From: Aspidapion aeneum
Taxonomy: Eukaryota; Arthropoda; Insecta; Coleoptera; Brentidae
DNA: 64,000 nt
Reading direction: 5' to 3'
NCBI GenBank assembly: GCA_963576565.1
Contig: CAUYVT010000087.1
Location: 1-64,000 of the forward strand
Part shown: one piece after another, positions 29,759-38,691 of the stretch
How the letters are laid out: each line of letters begins with the position of its first letter
Numbering within the stretch: the first letter of the stretch is position 1
Notes under the pieces: model-generated
The model's database searches: none
The model's input: the letters and a program-made list of their open reading frames with translations, nothing else
Told to the model about the DNA's origin: nothing
Program-made: the position numbers and the translations under genes

Positions 29759-30585
29759 TTATCATTCTCCATGAAAGTGAAGAAATTATTCTTAGAGCGA
29801 AAACTTTAGTTGAAGAGTGGTTAAAAACCATTGGGTTGGAATTAAAACATTCAAAAACAAAAGTTTCCCATACGCTCAAACCTTACGGAGAACAAAAACC
29901 AGGTTTTGATTTTCTTGGATTTACAATACGACAATACCCAATAAAACGAGGTAGAAAAGATTACAAATTGCTAATTAAACCAAGTCGTAACTCTATAAAA
30001 CAGCACGGGTTAGTTATAAAACATAAACTTAAAGCATTACGCAACGCACCCCAGGAAACCGTAATAAAACAACTCAATCTTATAATAAGAGGATGGAGTC
30101 AATATTACACTCCTGCAGTGTCAAGCAAAGTCTTTGGTTCATTGGATAATGATACACACAAAAAACTTTGGAAATGGGCAGTCTTTAGGCATCATAACAA
30201 AGGAAAAAGCTGGATTAAGAGGAAGTACTTTAAAAAATACGGCAATGATAACTGGCGATTCATGTTAAATGACAATCTATACCTTATTAAGCATAAGGAT
30301 CATGCTATTAAATGGCACATTAAAGTGTCAGGAGACAGATCTCCTTATGATGGGGATTGGATATATTGGGCAAACCGTTCAAGGAGAGTACCAGGAAAAT
30401 CACCAAGAGTAATAAAACTATTGAAATTACAACGAGGTAAATGTAACTGTTGTCAACTATATTTTAGGTCTGACGATGTAATTGAAGTACACCATAAAGA
30501 CAAGAATAGGAACAACAATAATATTGCAAATTTATCTATGTTGCATGGACATTGTCATGATTACCTACATAAGAAGTGTGCATGA
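29759..30585 (+). pseudogene. Intron A2 maturase, 3' part (RT end, X domain, HNH)
   Basis: This part itself is undamaged: IILHESEEIILRAK, X domain LNLIIRGWSQYYTP, and HNH motif CNCCQLYFRSDDVIEVHHKD with LHGHCHDYLH. It belongs to the broken A2 protein, so it is listed as part of a pseudogene. The open frame extends back to 29647, but that portion is intron B RNA. Confidence 0.82.
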
Positions 30586-30671
30586 CAGGCACCAAATTAG
30601 AGAGAAGCCGGATGTGGTGAAAGTCACAAGTCCGGTTTTGAAGTCGAGTGGGGAGAGGTGACTTTCCTCAC

Positions 30672-31571
30672 TTAGATAACCATATTGTAGGCTGCAATAG
30701 ATTCTGGCTTCTTTTTAAACACTTTCCATTTAATTAAGCGAATAGAGTGATAAATATCACCACTTAACATTACTGATATTGCATCTTTGTAACCCAATTT
30801 TATTACTTGCTTTAAAAGCTCTTTTACAACTGAATTTTGGTAATTAAAGTTTTTTTCCATACCTACAGTCTCACGTTTACTAAGATACTGTTTTCCATTA
30901 TAGAGAATATGTGCATATCCATATACTTTTTCTACAATACATAGTACTATTTTAGGAGAGCATCGACTATCAATTACATATTGTAATAAGTCTATTAGGT
31001 CTGAATAGCCAGTGAAACCTGCTTGCCATTTGTACTTCCCTTCTATACAACAGAAGCTTTTTAAACTTTCTTTTTTACAAATCATTTCCAATAACTGCAC
31101 GTTACCCTTTTGACAGACAAATTCTACGAAATTCTTACGATCTGATTGCTCTATCAGAGGATTAGCTACTTCAAATAATGCAAATATCCTTTGTGTATCA
31201 AATCTTATATATTTATTATTCTGTTCTTCATTTTCGTTCTCTGGATCATATTCTGTATTTTTAGCTAAACATACTTCGCATGCTAGTCTTATTAGTAGCT
31301 CAGACTTATTTTTTGAAGCCAATTCTGGATGTTCTTCCATCCACTTTTTCGCATTAACATCAAAACCTATTTTTTCTTTTAATAACTCATACCAATGTTC
31401 TCCTTCTGCATTCATTTCTTCTGCAGAACTTACAACTGGTAGTTCACATCTATCAGTAGATTTACTTCCAGCTTCTTTAGCAGATGTTTTGGAAGATCTT
31501 TGCCTTTTTTTGACCGGCTTAGATGCCTCATCTCCCTTGGAAGAAGAGGAAGTTTTTGAAGTATTTGGCAT
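30672..31571 (-). CDS. Hypothetical protein with a Ser/Lys-rich basic N-terminus (299 aa)
   Basis: I do not recognise the family. Residues 1-45 are Ser/Lys/Thr-rich and contain KPVKKRQRSSK, which resembles a eukaryotic nuclear-import signal. The remainder is helical, with motifs such as NFVEFVCQKGNVQLLEMICK that recall degenerate ankyrin-type helices. There is no signal peptide or membrane segment. The stop codon sits immediately beside the 3' end of intron A2, so the true C-terminus may have been changed by that junction. A role in the host cell is only a guess from composition and from the neighbouring effector-like genes. Confidence 0.6.
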   Translation of the reverse strand: MPNTSKTSSSSKGDEASKPVKKRQRSSKTSAKEAGSKSTDRCELPVVSSAEEMNAEGEHWYELLKEKIGFDVNAKKWMEEHPELASKNKSELLIRLACEVCLAKNTEYDPENENEEQNNKYIRFDTQRIFALFEVANPLIEQSDRKNFVEFVCQKGNVQLLEMICKKESLKSFCCIEGKYKWQAGFTGYSDLIDLLQYVIDSRCSPKIVLCIVEKVYGYAHILYNGKQYLSKRETVGMEKNFNYQNSVVKELLKQVIKLGYKDAISVMLSGDIYHSIRLIKWKVFKKKPESIAAYNMVI

Positions 31572-31778
31572 AGTTACCCCCTTGCTATGAATAAAAAAAA
31601 CACTGTATATACCATAAAAAACTAATAACCCAATATACTTTAGGCATATCTTTAAACCATGTCAATTAGCTTTGCAAACCCTCACTTTTTTGTGATTTTT
31701 GGAAAAAGTAAACAACGGAATCTTTTGTGAAGCTAATTAGCATAATGTTTTTGCTGAAAATATTTTTTAAAAAAGTGG

Positions 31779-31807
31779 TTGATTTATGGTTTTAATAATA
31801 GTATTAT
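31779..31807 (+). promoter_or_regulatory. Sigma-70-like promoter before the LRR gene
   Basis: A -35-like TTGATT (31779-31784) and a -10-like TATTAT (31802-31807) are separated by 17 bases, 40 bases before the LRR start at 31848. Confidence 0.5.
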
Positions 31808-31847
31808 TATAAGTATATTTATTATGTAATGTTGAATGGAGGGTAAA

Positions 31848-32954
31848 ATGAATTTTGACCAATATGTTAAAGGTGGTTCCTTAATAATGAATACTAAAGG
31901 TACTGTAGTGGACATAGAAAGATTGGTAAGCTTTTTACAAAATAATACAAACATTAAAAAGCTTTCTCTAGTCGATTTAGATATTGGTGATGAAGGTGTA
32001 AGAGCATTAGCTAATGGCAATCTTTTAAATCTTACTTCTCTTTATTTAGGTGGTAACAATATAGGTGACCAAGGTGCAGAAGCTTTAACTAAGCTTTCAA
32101 ACCTTACCAAGCTTAATTTGAGGAATAACAATATTGGTGATAAAGGTGTAATAGCATTAGCTAATGCTAATCTTACAAAACTTACTTCACTTAATTTATC
32201 TCATAATAAAATTGGTAACCAAGGTGCAAAAGCCTTAGCTAAGCTTTCAAACCTTACTGAACTCGATTTATCTCATAACGAAATTCATAGCCAAGGTGCA
32301 GAGGCCTTAGCTAAGCTTTCAAAACTTACTGAACTTGATTTAGCTCATAATGAAATTTATAACCAAGGTGCAAAGGCCTTAGCTAAGCTTTCAAACCTTA
32401 CTTTTCTTAATTTATCTAATAACAAAATTAGTGACCAAGGTACAGAGGCCTTAGTTAATGGTAATTTTTCAAACCTTACTGCGCTTGATTTATCTGATAA
32501 CAAAATTGGTGATCCAGGTGCAAAGGCTTCAGCTAATAATAATCTTCCAAACCTTACCTCTTTCTATTTATATGGTAATGATAATATAAGTGAACTAGGT
32601 CGAGAGGCCTTAGCTAATGGTAATCTTTCAAAGTGTATTTCTCCCTCTATAAGAAAAGATAAAAAACCGGTAACTATGCCATGTATAGGTACTTTAAATG
32701 TCTCAAAGCTAGAAAGTGATGAAGCTAATAATCAAGGAGCGAAGCAGCAAGGGGCTCAGGCTTCTGGTGCTCGATCTAATAAGAGCTTAATACATACATT
32801 TCTTCCCTGTTGTGGGCCGTCAAGCCCGTCAAGTCCTGGTGGTATCAACAACGATCAGCCAGATCCAAATAGCAGTTTAGATGAAGTACTGCCATTGTAT
32901 AGCCGGCCAAACTCTTTAAAATCTAATGATATTGAGATGGATAGTAGGTTGTAA
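31848..32954 (+). CDS. Leucine-rich-repeat protein
   Basis: This cytoplasmic-type LRR protein has about nine repeats of 23-28 residues from residue 48 to about 260, built on NLTxLxLxxNxIGDxGAxAL. This resembles the RNase-inhibitor-like bacterial LRR class used for protein binding. A unique C-terminal region of about 100 residues is Ser/Pro/Asn-rich with a CCGPSSPSSPGG stretch. The ATG at 31848 has GGAGGG at 31838-31843, better placed than the upstream in-frame ATG at 31836. LRR proteins are rare in Wolbachia and, like ankyrin proteins, are candidate host-binding factors; no partner can be named. Confidence 0.85.
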   Translation: MNFDQYVKGGSLIMNTKGTVVDIERLVSFLQNNTNIKKLSLVDLDIGDEGVRALANGNLLNLTSLYLGGNNIGDQGAEALTKLSNLTKLNLRNNNIGDKGVIALANANLTKLTSLNLSHNKIGNQGAKALAKLSNLTELDLSHNEIHSQGAEALAKLSKLTELDLAHNEIYNQGAKALAKLSNLTFLNLSNNKISDQGTEALVNGNFSNLTALDLSDNKIGDPGAKASANNNLPNLTSFYLYGNDNISELGREALANGNLSKCISPSIRKDKKPVTMPCIGTLNVSKLESDEANNQGAKQQGAQASGARSNKSLIHTFLPCCGPSSPSSPGGINNDQPDPNSSLDEVLPLYSRPNSLKSNDIEMDSRL

Positions 32955-33488
32955 TGTTGTTAATCTTACCGGCTTTGTTGCAATAGCTAATTAAGAAGAA
33001 CCAAGCAATAGCAGACTCGAATGTCAGTGAAGTTTATGGAAGCTAAAAATGCAAAAGTTATACTAACCCTCACTTTTGGAAAGGCAAAAAGGAATCAAGC
33101 TGCAAGCAAAGAACGCTCTTTTTAATCTCCTCTGTTGCCATTGAGATTATGCATTAGTTTTTATTCGTACATAATATTTTATGTGCTGGATGGTAGCTAG
33201 GGTTCTTTCAAAAGGTTTCTAGTAAGGAGTGATAGAGAAAAATTTTGCATACTGCTAAGTGGTAAAAACCCACAAGAGTGCCGAAAATTATGCATTCAGA
33301 AATAATTACAATAATCCTTTTCATTATTTCGCTTGCTCAACTATTTTTCGCTTTATTGGGCAGATAACATATTTATGGATAACAGGTTTATTCTGTTTTT
33401 ATATGAAAGGGAAGTTTACGTAAACAGATGAACTTACTACAGAAACTAAAAAATTGTAAAATAGTGAAAATATTATGTTGAAATTAGC
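32955..33488. other. Intergenic region after the LRR gene
   Basis: About 530 AT-rich bases. I see no open frame, RNA or repeat that I can name. The promoter of the 33544 gene follows at the right edge. Confidence 0.4.
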
Positions 33489-33517
33489 TTGACACATATT
33501 ATAATTGTGCATAATAT
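33489..33517 (+). promoter_or_regulatory. Consensus sigma-70 promoter
   Basis: A perfect -35 TTGACA (33489-33494), a 17-base spacer and a -10 TAATAT (33512-33517) lie just upstream of the Shine-Dalgarno GGGAGG at 33534-33539. It is one of the strongest-looking promoters in the window, and it shows that translation must start at 33544, not at the in-frame ATG at 33505. Confidence 0.75.
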
Positions 33518-33543
33518 ATTATTTATTTTGGCTGGGAGGTGGT

Positions 33544-35676
33544 ATGGATCCTACTACAAAGTTAAAAGAACATTTTTTAAAATTTAAGCAAAGGTTAGAA
33601 ACAATAAAAGAAGGAGAGGAACTAAGTACTGAGCAAGAGTATTTTGAAACAGATGAACCATTTGATGATGGATATGAGCTCATTAAAGAAGAATATCTGT
33701 TACAAGTTTCACCTGATAATCGGTCAGAAATCTTAAGAAAGCAGGGATATTCAAAGAGTGAAATAGATGAAATATGTAATCAGGGTGATTCTTGGTGGAC
33801 TCGAACAGTCATTTCGCCATTTGAAAGTTATAATATGGTGCCACCATCTTTGATGGATAGTCGAGATTCATTACGTAAACAAGTGTGTGTTTGGTTTGTT
33901 CAAGAGCACGATCTTACGGACAGTCAAAAGAAGTTAAACATAGAACTACTAAGTATTTTAAAATACCTAGACTGGTATGAAGATAATATTTTTGATTATG
34001 ATAATGGTAGTGCTAATGTACTTGAAGAATTTTTAAAAAGTAATGAAAATAATCCAAATCTAAAAGTCATTCTTGATCTTCAAAGGGGAGAATCTGGGGT
34101 AACGGTATTGCATGCGGTTTCAGGAGCTCGTACAAGGGAAGCGATTCGTGATCGGGTAGATCAAGCTGTAGATTTACTTTTGAAAGCAGGAGCAGATCCT
34201 AACGCAAAGAGTTATGAAGGAGAAATACCTTTGCACTATGCTGCTGCTATTGGTAATGATGAAGGTGTAAATTTACTACTTCGTGGAGGTGCTAATCCAA
34301 ATATATGTGATAAACAAGGAAAAACTCCACAACAGGCTGCAATCGGAGGTGGTTTCTACAATATGGTAGAGCTCTTTTTAACTGAAAAACAAAAGGAACT
34401 TAGTAAAGAGTTATGTAGCATACTTGCCATGCTATTAAATGATGTGATATTCAATAACGCGCAATTAAGTGAAGGTTTGCGTGTGAATCCAAATGACTCA
34501 AAATACTTTACTGACAACCTGAGAAAGTTTTTAAATAAACACAAGAATGACCCAGACCTAAAAGTGGCTTTGAGTATTGGAAAAGTAGACAGTTTAAAAG
34601 CAATAGAACGTGTAAAATATGTTTATTGGAATAATCAAACTGTCGGTGTAGAAGCAATGAACTTACTTTTGGAAGCAGGGTTACCATGTCATCGTGTAAA
34701 TCCTTGCACACAAGAGCAGTGTTCTAGTTCTTTCTTGAAAAACTTAACACCAGACCAAGAGAGGAAGTTAAATAAATTTTTGAATAGAGTATCTGAAGCT
34801 CAAGATATGGACGAACTAGAAAAAGTTGTAGATGAGGCCATCAGGTCTGGAGTGCGACTGGGTTTTAACAAAGACTTTTCTCCACAGGACCTTGGTCTAC
34901 GTGATTGGTATAATTTTGCAGATTATGTGATAAAAAGAATTGGCGAGTTAAAAAAGAATCCTAAAACTGCAAGTAATATAATATGTAAATTGATTTCAAA
35001 GGGAGCAATTTTGTATAATAGAAACAGTATGGATATAATTAACGAACTGGAATTAGAATTTAAAGATCATAGAACTAATATGGGGGAAATTTATGCAAGT
35101 TATATGAATAATGCTCATAAATTTATTAAAGCTGCAAAAAGAGCGACCAATGGTAGGCTAAATGATGTAAGAATAGATAACACTACTTTTTACTTAGAAT
35201 ATTCAGAAGATAGCACAATAAATGTTGCGATGGTCACAAATGAAGCAAAAAATTTGGTACTAAACCAGAGAAATATACAATCTAGAAAAGATATAATAAA
35301 GATCGGCAAAAGTGAGGCGAAAATTATAACGGAAAAAGGTATAAGAAATTACACAGACCTTGCAGATGGTAGTGATATAGTGTTAACTTTCCCTACCAGT
35401 CAGGGAGAATTAGAAGTTAGATTATATCCTGATAAGCAAAATGAAGGTCGAATAAGGGTAGAAGTAAATAATCAAGATCTGCTAGAGCAATTAAAAAATT
35501 GTGGAGAAAAATTAGGTGAGAATTGTTTACTTGGTGGGTATTCAGTTTATAATGCTATTGAACATGGGTATTTTGAAAGGTCTGAAAAACCTAGTCAATC
35601 CCCTAGTACATCTAAAACTTTGGCAGAGAAAGTACAAGAATCGAGGAGAAATCAACATGAGAGCATCAGCTTATAA
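33544..35676 (+). CDS. Ankyrin protein with a shared unrecognised C-terminal domain (710 aa)
   Basis: The start ATG at 33544 has GGGAGG four bases upstream. The N-terminal about 150 residues are acidic and of no known family. Two to three ankyrin repeats follow near residues 185-285 (TVLHAVSG..., GEIPLHYAAAIGNDEGVNLL, GKTPQQAAIGGG). A helical middle comes next. The last about 130 residues (KIGKSEAKI..., NYTDLADGSDIVLTF, GELEVRLYP, IRVEVNNQDLLEQL, GENCLLGGYSVYNAIEHG) also occur at the end of the 453-residue protein at 38692. No signal peptide or membrane segment is seen. The architecture, a variable front plus a fixed end, resembles modular effectors; that role is inference. Confidence 0.8.
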   Translation: MDPTTKLKEHFLKFKQRLETIKEGEELSTEQEYFETDEPFDDGYELIKEEYLLQVSPDNRSEILRKQGYSKSEIDEICNQGDSWWTRTVISPFESYNMVPPSLMDSRDSLRKQVCVWFVQEHDLTDSQKKLNIELLSILKYLDWYEDNIFDYDNGSANVLEEFLKSNENNPNLKVILDLQRGESGVTVLHAVSGARTREAIRDRVDQAVDLLLKAGADPNAKSYEGEIPLHYAAAIGNDEGVNLLLRGGANPNICDKQGKTPQQAAIGGGFYNMVELFLTEKQKELSKELCSILAMLLNDVIFNNAQLSEGLRVNPNDSKYFTDNLRKFLNKHKNDPDLKVALSIGKVDSLKAIERVKYVYWNNQTVGVEAMNLLLEAGLPCHRVNPCTQEQCSSSFLKNLTPDQERKLNKFLNRVSEAQDMDELEKVVDEAIRSGVRLGFNKDFSPQDLGLRDWYNFADYVIKRIGELKKNPKTASNIICKLISKGAILYNRNSMDIINELELEFKDHRTNMGEIYASYMNNAHKFIKAAKRATNGRLNDVRIDNTTFYLEYSEDSTINVAMVTNEAKNLVLNQRNIQSRKDIIKIGKSEAKIITEKGIRNYTDLADGSDIVLTFPTSQGELEVRLYPDKQNEGRIRVEVNNQDLLEQLKNCGEKLGENCLLGGYSVYNAIEHGYFERSEKPSQSPSTSKTLAEKVQESRRNQHESISL

Positions 35677-35778
35677 TAAATTTTATGGGCAAAAAATGGA
35701 GCAAAAGATATTGGTATGGTATTTTTGTTATCTCGAAAGATTTTATTTTAGTAGTAGTATAATATTTTAGGAGGGTTT

Positions 35779-37023
35779 ATGCATAATGCCGTAGAACAAA
35801 ATAACCTTAGCGAGGTTAAAGAGCTTGTTAGAAATGGGGCAGATATTAATGTTAGGGATATTAATGGCAATAAGCCTATACATCTTGCTGCTCAGCTTGG
35901 TCGTAACAATATTATAGAGTTTCTCCTAAGCAAAGGAGCAAGCGTTGATGAGGTTAAAAATAACGATACAACACCACTACACTGTGCTGCTAGGTTTGGT
36001 CAGTTAGGTACTATAAAGTTTCTTATAAGTAAAGGAGCTAACATTAATTTTAAAGATAGGATTGGTGGCAAAAAACCTATACATAGTGCTATCATTGGAG
36101 GTCATAAAGATGTTGTGGAGTTCTTATTAAGCAAGGGAGAGAGTGTTAATGATGCTGATGAAATTGGTAGGACCACATTACACTATGCTGCATCCGAGAA
36201 TAAATTAGAAGTGGCAAAATTTCTAATTGATAAAGGCGCTAATATTTATGCTAATGATACTTGTGGTCAAAAGCCTATACATCTTGCTGCTTACGCAGGG
36301 CACATAAATATTATAGATTTGTTCTTAAGTAAGGGAGTAAGCATTGAAAATACCGATAAAAATGGTTTAACCCCACTACACTATGCTGCCCAGTTCGGTC
36401 ACTTAAGGCTTGCGGAATTTCTAATTAATAAAGGGGCTAATATTCATGCTAAAACCATTAAGGGTAAAAAGCCTATACACCTTGCTGCTCACGGAGGGTA
36501 CAAAACTGCTAATGCTGCTAATATTATAAAGTGCTTCTTAAGTAGAGGAGTAAATGTTAATGATACTAATACAAATGGTTTGACTCCGCTACATTATGCT
36601 GCCAAACATGCTAAATTGGAGGCTGTAAAACTGCTAATTGATGAAGGGGCTGATATTCATGCTCAAACTGTTGGTGGTCAAAAGCCTATACATCTTGCCG
36701 CTCGCGGAGGAGGATGCACAACCCCTCATGTTATAGAGCTATTCTTGAACAAAGGAATAAGCATTAATGAAATTGATGCAAATGGTTTAACTCCGCTACA
36801 CTATACTGCTGGTGTTGATGGGTATTTTAAAGAAATCACTGCAAAGTTTCTAATTAATAGAGGTGCCAATACTCAAGTTAAAGATAATAATGGCAAAACA
36901 CCTTTAGATCTTGCTAGAGAAACTGGACGTATGGGAGTTGCAAGTATGTTAAGTACTACAAAAGTGACGGATGTATCATTACACCAGCACTCTGCATCAA
37001 GTAAATTTCTCAGTAGAGTTTGA
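35779..37023 (+). CDS. Ankyrin-repeat protein (414 aa)
   Basis: The protein is built of about eleven consecutive ankyrin repeats from residue 1 to about 390, very close to consensus (NGLTPLHYAAQFGHLRLAEFLINKGANIHA and similar). There is an alternating pattern in which repeats of the KPIHLAA type and of the TPLHYAA type follow each other, so the gene grew by duplication of two-repeat blocks. The ATG follows AGGAGG at the right distance. There is no membrane segment. It starts 102 bases after the previous gene and may share its transcript. Confidence 0.92.
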   Translation: MHNAVEQNNLSEVKELVRNGADINVRDINGNKPIHLAAQLGRNNIIEFLLSKGASVDEVKNNDTTPLHCAARFGQLGTIKFLISKGANINFKDRIGGKKPIHSAIIGGHKDVVEFLLSKGESVNDADEIGRTTLHYAASENKLEVAKFLIDKGANIYANDTCGQKPIHLAAYAGHINIIDLFLSKGVSIENTDKNGLTPLHYAAQFGHLRLAEFLINKGANIHAKTIKGKKPIHLAAHGGYKTANAANIIKCFLSRGVNVNDTNTNGLTPLHYAAKHAKLEAVKLLIDEGADIHAQTVGGQKPIHLAARGGGCTTPHVIELFLNKGISINEIDANGLTPLHYTAGVDGYFKEITAKFLINRGANTQVKDNNGKTPLDLARETGRMGVASMLSTTKVTDVSLHQHSASSKFLSRV

Positions 37024-37569
37024 GAAGGATAACAGGGGAAAAACTTTATCTATTTAAAGTAGAAAATTATCATAAGTTTTATATTAATTTTAAATTAATT
37101 GGTGTTAAAAATTTAAGTAATCTAGCTATTTTCAACAACCAAAACCAGCTAGCGTGAGAAGAAGTTTTTTTGGGATGCGTTGGTCTATCACGTGATCCAT
37201 ACGAACTTTTTAATATAGTGGTTCTGCTATACGATGAAACTAGCCATATTAGCTTACTTTCGCCAAATCTACATACGAACTGTTTTGCCTAACTTTGTTA
37301 CAATAATTTAAACCTTCTATTTTTATAACCTTATTTTTATGCTGCTTGTTCTTACAAATGTATGACCTTTTTTGAAGAAGTAAATAATTGAATTGTTCTT
37401 GCTACTAGTTATTGCAATATTTTACCTAAAGATGTTCTTTCAAAAAATACTGCTCATATAATAGAATGTAGTAAAACTAGATAAGTGAATATTTAAAAAA
37501 TCAATCAAGCTAGGAAACAATTGAAATAGATTTTTTATGGACAGAATTCTTTACGCTATTATAGCAATA
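37024..37569. other. Intergenic region between convergent genes
   Basis: About 545 bases of AT-rich sequence between the ankyrin gene and the DUF1543 gene, which face each other. I see no gene, repeat or RNA that I can support. Confidence 0.4.
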
Positions 37570-38076
37570 CTAATTAGATAATGGTGTATATTTACAGGTA
37601 AATTCAAATTCTTTAGGTTTATCTGTCTTTTCTAAGTGAATATAAAGTTCTTTATTCTCTGTAACGTTGTTAACACAGCAACAATTTTCAACTTCATACA
37701 GGTAATCCTTATGATGTGATTCCCAATTAAGTATTTGGCGTAGTGCTTTCACTTTAGCTTTCGATTCATTCTTTGCAATAACAAATACATTTTTATGCAA
37801 CTCCGTAAATTTTTTACTATCGTAACCACCAAGGTTGACAAAATAGAGCTTTTCTTCAACGTGGGTAGGTTGTTTCGTTAAGGTAATATTATAATCTTCA
37901 GCACTTTCTAATATACCCCAAGCATCAATATGGAAACCTTTTTTTACACCCCACCATTTTGCTTTTACTTCTTCATAAGTATCTTCGATCTTTTCTGCTA
38001 CTACAAAAAATATATCATGTAGCTCGATTAAAGAGGTTTCAGTTTTACCTCCAACATATATGACAAATATTTTCAT
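37570..38076 (-). CDS. DUF1543 domain protein
   Basis: The 168-residue protein has two related halves: MKIFVIYVGGKTETSLIELHD ... FFVVAEKIEDTYEEVKAKWWG and KLYFVNLGGYDSKKFTELHKNVFVIAKNESKAKVKA. This is the internal duplication of the DUF1543 family. The end (HHKDYLYEVENC, ELYIHLEK) fits the family's C-terminal part. The biochemical role of DUF1543 is not known. It is cytoplasmic by composition. It is bacterial in origin, unlike its repeat-rich neighbours. Confidence 0.8.
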   Translation of the reverse strand: MKIFVIYVGGKTETSLIELHDIFFVVAEKIEDTYEEVKAKWWGVKKGFHIDAWGILESAEDYNITLTKQPTHVEEKLYFVNLGGYDSKKFTELHKNVFVIAKNESKAKVKALRQILNWESHHKDYLYEVENCCCVNNVTENKELYIHLEKTDKPKEFEFTCKYTPLSN

Positions 38077-38182
38077 GATACATGCCTCCTACTTTTATTC
38101 TCTTTATCATACTAAGTCTGTTCATTAAAAAATCAACAAAAATTAAGAATTTTTAGATGATGAAGTAAAACAGGCATAGATT

Positions 38183-38615
38183 AGACTTCTTGCATAACTG
38201 AGGAAATAATACCAAAAGTAATATTAGTGAAGGTATGAAATTTGAACAAATAAGTAAACTAGATGAAGAGGAGTTTCGAAGATTAACAGAAGTAAAAAGA
38301 AAAACATTCGAAAAAATAACAGAAATTTTAATGGAGTAAGAAAAAGGCAAGAGGAGGAAAACCAAATAAACAATGCATGGAAGACCGTTTGTTAATGGCG
38401 CTAGAATATTTGCGTGACATATTTCATATTGGTATGGAATAAGCTAAAGTGCCTGTTATCGGTTGGATTGAGGATACGTTAATAAAACATTTACACTTCT
38501 GGAAGAAAAAGAGCTATTAGATTCGAATGTAGAGTATCAGGTTCTGGATAGTAGATGGAACAGAAATATCAATAGAGAGGCCAAAAAAATTGGAATTATC
38601 CATATGAATTATGAA
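38183..38615 (+). pseudogene. Decayed IS5-family (ISWpi1-like) transposase
   Basis: It begins with AGACTTCTTGCATAACTGAG, which looks like the element's end. From 38235 it reads MKFEQISKLDEEEFRRLT..., TFEKITEILME, then a stop and several frame changes, with recognisable later pieces (CMEDRLL-like, ALEYLR, RWIEDTLIKH, LDSNVEYQVL and IERPKK in different frames). This matches the helix-turn-helix/DDE transposase of the IS5-family element known as ISWpi1. It is too damaged to act. Confidence 0.7.
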
Positions 38616-38691
38616 AGAGGTCTAATATAAATTTATTAATTTACATATGTATTATAATACACTTTAATAAATAGGTAAATAATATATATGT

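Larger units (their letters stand above)
26542..30671 (+). mobile_element. Group II intron A2 carrying intron B
   Basis: The 5' end is GTGCGACC at 26542. The noncoding domains (26542-26950) align with those of A1. Near the 3' end are the domain V hairpin (GCCGGATGTGGTGAAAGTCA ... AGTCCGGTTTTGAAG) and a domain VI hairpin (GTGGGGAGAGGTGACTTTCC) ending in CTCAC at about 30671. The RNA parts look complete, unlike A1, but the intron protein carries a stop and a frameshift. The exon at the left is relE and the exon at the right is unrelated. Confidence 0.85.
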
